In this document: positions 6,254-8,209 of the stretch, one piece after another | How positions within the stretch are numbered: the first letter of the stretch is position 1 | Layout: every line of letters starts with the position of its first letter | Assembly: GCA_021129875.1 (NCBI GenBank) | Contig: JAJOKK010000148.1 | Location: forward strand, 1-8,209 | Direction of reading: 5' to 3' | DNA from: Candidatus Bipolaricaulota bacterium | GTDB lineage: Bacteria; Bipolaricaulota; Bipolaricaulia; UBA7950; UBA9294 | DNA: 8,209 nt | Program-made: the position numbers and the translations under genes | Notes under the pieces: model-generated | Seen by the model: the letters and a program-made list of their open reading frames with translations, nothing else | Told to the model about the DNA's origin: nothing | Databases searched by the model: none

Positions 6254-7087
6254 CTATTTTATCCCTGTCCTTGCCCATCCCTGAATAAAGTAGCGTTGAG
6301 CGCTCAAGAAGAGCAACAGGATCGGGATGATCGCCAAAGTCGACATAGCCATCATCAACTGGTATTCGGTCCCTGCCTCTTGCGCAAACAGGGCAAGCCC
6401 CACCGGTACGGTGCGCATCTCTTCGCGATTGGTCATCAACAGGACCCACAAGAACGCATTCCAACTCCCGATGAACCGGAGCAAGAATGCAGTGAAGAGC
6501 GCGGGTTTAGAGAGCGGGACGATAAACCGCCATAGGAAACGGAACCGGGAACACCCGTCCATTTGCGCGGAATCCCAAAGCTCCTCCGGCAAAGACATGA
6601 AAAATTGCCGGAGCATGAAGATAACGAATATCGACGCTATCCATGGAACGATCAGCGCCTGATAGGTGTCGATCCAGCCCAGCCTGACCATAGTAAGAAA
6701 GTTAGGCACCAACAGCATCATCCCCGGGATCATCATCGTGCCGATCAGCACGGCAAAGATGACATTCTTACCGAAGAAGCGCATCTTTGCGAATGCATAC
6801 GCAGCGAGAGCTGAGGTGATGACTCCACCCAACGCAGTGACCACAGCGACAAAGACACTGTTCAGGAAGAAACGCCCGAACGGCGCCATCGCCCATGCTC
6901 CGGGGTAGTTCTCCCAGACAAGCCGTTCGGGAATCCAGATCGGCGGCATGGCCAACGCCTCAGCGAACGTCTTAACCGAAGTGGAGACCATCCATACGAA
7001 CGGAAGGAGCATGAACGCCGAACCACCAATTAGTAGTATATAGCAAATTGCGCGAGGTATCCCCTGCTGGAGCCACCTTTTACCCAC
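6254..7087 (-). CDS. ABC sugar-type importer permease, MalG/UgpE family
   Basis: Second inner-membrane permease of the importer (277 residues), partner of the MalF-type subunit encoded downstream. About six hydrophobic segments are visible. The N-terminal motif LPFVWMVSTSVKT is characteristic of MalG/UgpE proteins, as are the NSVFVAVVTALGGVITSALAAYAFA region and the C-terminal YFIQGWARTGIK ending. The EAA loop reads ELWDSAQMDGCSRFRFLWR, then VPLSKPAL. The canonical EAA is degraded to DSA, but the Asp-Gly is kept. No ATG is available. GTG 7085-7087 is preferred because GGGAGG lies 9 bases upstream, whereas the longer choice, GTG 7094-7096, has that site touching the start codon. It is the first confidently identified gene of the leftward operon. 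No ATPase gene is in the window, so a shared MsmX/MalK-like ATPase elsewhere is likely. Confidence 0.94.
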   Translation of the reverse strand: MGKRWLQQGIPRAICYILLIGGSAFMLLPFVWMVSTSVKTFAEALAMPPIWIPERLVWENYPGAWAMAPFGRFFLNSVFVAVVTALGGVITSALAAYAFAKMRFFGKNVIFAVLIGTMMIPGMMLLVPNFLTMVRLGWIDTYQALIVPWIASIFVIFMLRQFFMSLPEELWDSAQMDGCSRFRFLWRFIVPLSKPALFTAFLLRFIGSWNAFLWVLLMTNREEMRTVPVGLALFAQEAGTEYQLMMAMSTLAIIPILLLFLSAQRYFIQGWARTGIK

Positions 7088-7123
7088 TTCCGTCACCCTC
7101 CCGGTGGAGAACCCGCAAATATC

Positions 7124-7161
7124 GAGTCCCAGAATCAGCCCATCCGAATATTCTGGGGCTC
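7124..7161. promoter_or_regulatory. Hairpin between leader peptide and first permease
   Basis: GAGTCCCAGAAT (7124-7135) and ATTCTGGGGCTC (7150-7161) pair at 11 of 12 positions around a 14-base loop. The stem begins within the stop codon of the upstream small reading frame and ends about 28 bases before the permease's GGGAGG site. Position suggests a role in translation coupling or RNA stability. There is no U-run for intrinsic termination. Confidence 0.6.
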
Positions 7162-7237
7162 AAATGCCCTTCTTGAACAGGTTGTATACCAGTATAGCCG
7201 GAGAGACAGATCGTGTCAAACCGATCAGTCGTCTCAT
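7160..7237 (-). CDS. Possible 25-residue leader peptide
   Basis: ATG at 7235-7237 has an excellent ribosome binding site, AAGGAGGG, eight bases upstream. The reading frame encodes MRRLIGLTRSVSPAILVYNL followed by FKKGI and a TGA at 7160-7162. It is basic at both ends with a hydrophobic middle, so it could be a small membrane-active or leader peptide, or a chance frame behind a real ribosome binding site. It is the first candidate gene after the promoter at 7369-7397, and its stop codon runs into the hairpin at 7124-7161, a layout that recalls leader-peptide control. No family is recognised. Confidence 0.4.
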   Translation of the reverse strand: MRRLIGLTRSVSPAILVYNLFKKGI

Positions 7238-7362
7238 CTTTTGCACCCTCCTTAGTTGCGAAGCAAGGCCGGAGACCGAAGGGAAGCTCATATCTTAAGT
7301 CATGTACCGAAAACCCGACATTGGTTGCTCGTGGCATATTTTTCCAAAAAATATAAATTTCG
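7238..7362 (-). promoter_or_regulatory. Predicted 5' leader of the operon
   Basis: About 125 bases between the predicted transcription start and the small peptide start. It contains an AT-rich palindrome, ATATTTTT (7336-7343) with AAAAATAT (7347-7354), close to the predicted start of transcription. It also holds the exact copy of the 19-bp repeat TTGCGAAGCAAGGCCGGAG (7256-7274). The palindrome could be an operator or an RNA stem. No known riboswitch is recognised. Confidence 0.45.
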
Positions 7363-7368
7363 AACATA

Positions 7369-7397
7369 ATTATATACCGACGCCGACCGGCTGTCAA
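7369..7397 (-). promoter_or_regulatory. Consensus sigma-70 promoter driving the leftward operon
   Basis: On the minus strand TTGACA (7392-7397) and TATAAT (7369-7374) are both exact consensus hexamers separated by exactly 17 bases (7375-7391). Transcription would begin near 7362 and read into the small peptide, importer and nuclease genes. The -35 box overlaps the last recognisable codons of the decayed transposase, so the promoter lies within or at the edge of that element. Start-site mapping is not available, but the match and position are strong. Confidence 0.78.
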
Positions 7398-8209
7398 GAG
7401 GGCGAAGAGTTGTCCCGGTTGCGAGCAAGGTGCGTTTCATCCTTCTTCTTGATCTTCTCTTTCTCGTCCCCCGTTTCCATGGCAACCTGCCGTATTCACT
7501 ACGCAGACAGAACCCATATGGGCAATAAAAGTCCAGGCAGGCATTAAACAGCTCTTTGTAGAATACTTTGGATCTTCTGTGCCTCCTCCTGAGGGATATG
7601 CCAGTGCCCCATCTGCTTGCGAATGATGCTCCCATTCTTTTCTTACGAGCGCTTGGTCATTGGTACGTCGTGCTCTGCTCTTGATAAACTCGATCCATAG
7701 CTTGGTGAGCAGCGTCACCACTGGACCGTTGACATGCTCACTACCGTCGCTATGGAATCCGTTAATAATAAATACTAGCTGAGAAGATCTTTGAGAATAG
7801 GAAGGTATTCATTGATTCGACTTACACATCTAATGACTTCCTATTGGGTAACAGCATCGACAGTGTTAACATGGCAGGCCCCTTCTTCCCGTTTAGGTCT
7901 CCTTGATGGACGGTGTCGACCCTGATGAACCCCGGTCTGCCTTGTGGATCAGGGCGGCGCCGTTCCCCATATTGACAGGAGGATGGCTTGGTTTTCTTGA
8001 CGGTGAGGTTTGGTTGAGGTAGAACGGGCTTTGCCGTAGGCGGTACAGGTGAGCAACGGAGATGTTGCTCAGACGACTGAACTCCTCATTGCTGAACAGC
8101 TCATATTCACGGGTGAGAATTGCCGCGGTAGCGTTACCAGAAAGCCGCTCGTGGGCATTGTCCACTTCAGCTAATAACAGCTGATCTTCCCGGGTGTACT
8201 TGGTGGGGA
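7394..8209 (-). pseudogene. Decayed integrase-type (rve/DDE) transposase, incomplete at the window edge
   Basis: Piecing frames together gives a typical integrase-core transposase. Segments include KYTREDQLLLAEVDNAHERL (open at the right edge), then EYELFSNEEFSRLSNISVAH with LYRLRQS, a helix-turn-helix-like part. GRPGFIRVDTVHQGDLNGKK carries the first catalytic Asp (7915-7917), and INGFHSDGSEHVNGPVVTLL carries the second (7746-7748). IEFIKSRARRTNDQALV and KNGSIIRKQMGHWHIPQEEA are followed by FYKELFNACLDFYCPYGF and METGDEKEKIKKK. The pieces lie in different frames, with shifts near 7952, 7875, 7770, 7650 and 7560. A Trp codon has become TAG at 7841-7843, and the catalytic Glu region after ALV is damaged. 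It is certainly non-functional. The family resembles IS481/IS1202-like or unclassified integrase transposases; exact placement needs a search. Confidence 0.87.
7486..7510 (+). repeat. Dispersed palindromic repeat, worn copy E inside the transposase pseudogene
   Basis: CCTGCCGTATTCACTACGCA followed by GACAG (7486-7510) matches the core of the copies at 1462, 4729 and 6143 with a few bases missing from the left arm. It interrupts the transposase coding trace between the PYGF and METGDEKEK segments, so it appears to have inserted into the element. Confidence 0.6.

Noticed and set aside
6254..7096. GTG at 7094-7096 as the MalG-type permease start
   Set aside because: The GGGAGG site would abut the start codon with no spacer. 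GTG at 7085-7087 has a 9-base spacer and loses only three residues.
7080..7397. 105-codon minus-strand frame between the transposase remnant and the first permease
   Set aside because: It crosses the promoter, the 19-bp repeat and the hairpin and shows no family features. The short peptide frame in the same region has the better ribosome binding site.

Overview
All supportable genes in this window lie on the minus strand, so the functional order runs from right to left. The base composition is moderately GC-rich, the Shine-Dalgarno sites are strong (AAGGAGG/GGGAGG types), and the solute-binding protein has an ordinary signal peptide without a lipobox. This suggests a bacterium with a periplasm (diderm). 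Internalin-type LRR proteins, dispersed small palindromic repeats and this gene style would fit a deep-branching environmental lineage such as Bipolaricaulota/Acetothermia. That placement is only a guess, because no rRNA or taxonomic marker is present.

Layout from right to left: (1) 8209-7394, a badly decayed integrase-type (rve, DDE) transposase, cut by the window edge, with several frameshifts, an in-frame stop and a small palindromic repeat inserted near its 3' end. (2) 7397-7369, a consensus sigma-70 promoter, TTGACA-17 bp-TATAAT, inside the dying 3' end of that transposase and pointing left. (3) 7237-7160, a possible 25-codon peptide with an excellent ribosome binding site, followed by a hairpin. 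(4) 7087-6254 MalG/UgpE-type permease, 6089-4863 UgpB/MalE-type solute-binding protein, 4651-3746 MalF/UgpA-type permease: a carbohydrate-family (CUT1-like) ABC importer without its ATPase. (5) 3711-1501, a membrane-targeted staphylococcal-nuclease-like protein fused to an OB-like domain and about 15 leucine-rich repeats. (6) 1369-491, a shorter paralogue with the same N-terminal anchor, nuclease and OB-like domains but no LRRs. (7) 445-246, a small two-helix membrane protein whose frame is broken at an A5 run. (8) 245-1, a non-coding, repeat-bearing stretch.

The importer and the two nucleases are on one strand, with only 34 bp between the last permease and the first nuclease, so co-transcription from the promoter at 7369-7397 is plausible. 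The most interesting reading is a nucleic-acid foraging unit: exported nucleases, one carrying an LRR adhesion or recognition module, cut extracellular DNA/RNA, and the sugar-family importer takes up a breakdown product. That function is inferred from neighbourhood only. Larger intergenic gaps are filled with palindromes: a family with core CTGCCTGTCGTATCC...ACGCAGGCAGG (at least four copies), a 19-bp repeat TTGCGAAGCAAGGCCGGAG (two exact copies and one degenerate), and a perfect 11-bp-arm hairpin after the binding-protein gene.
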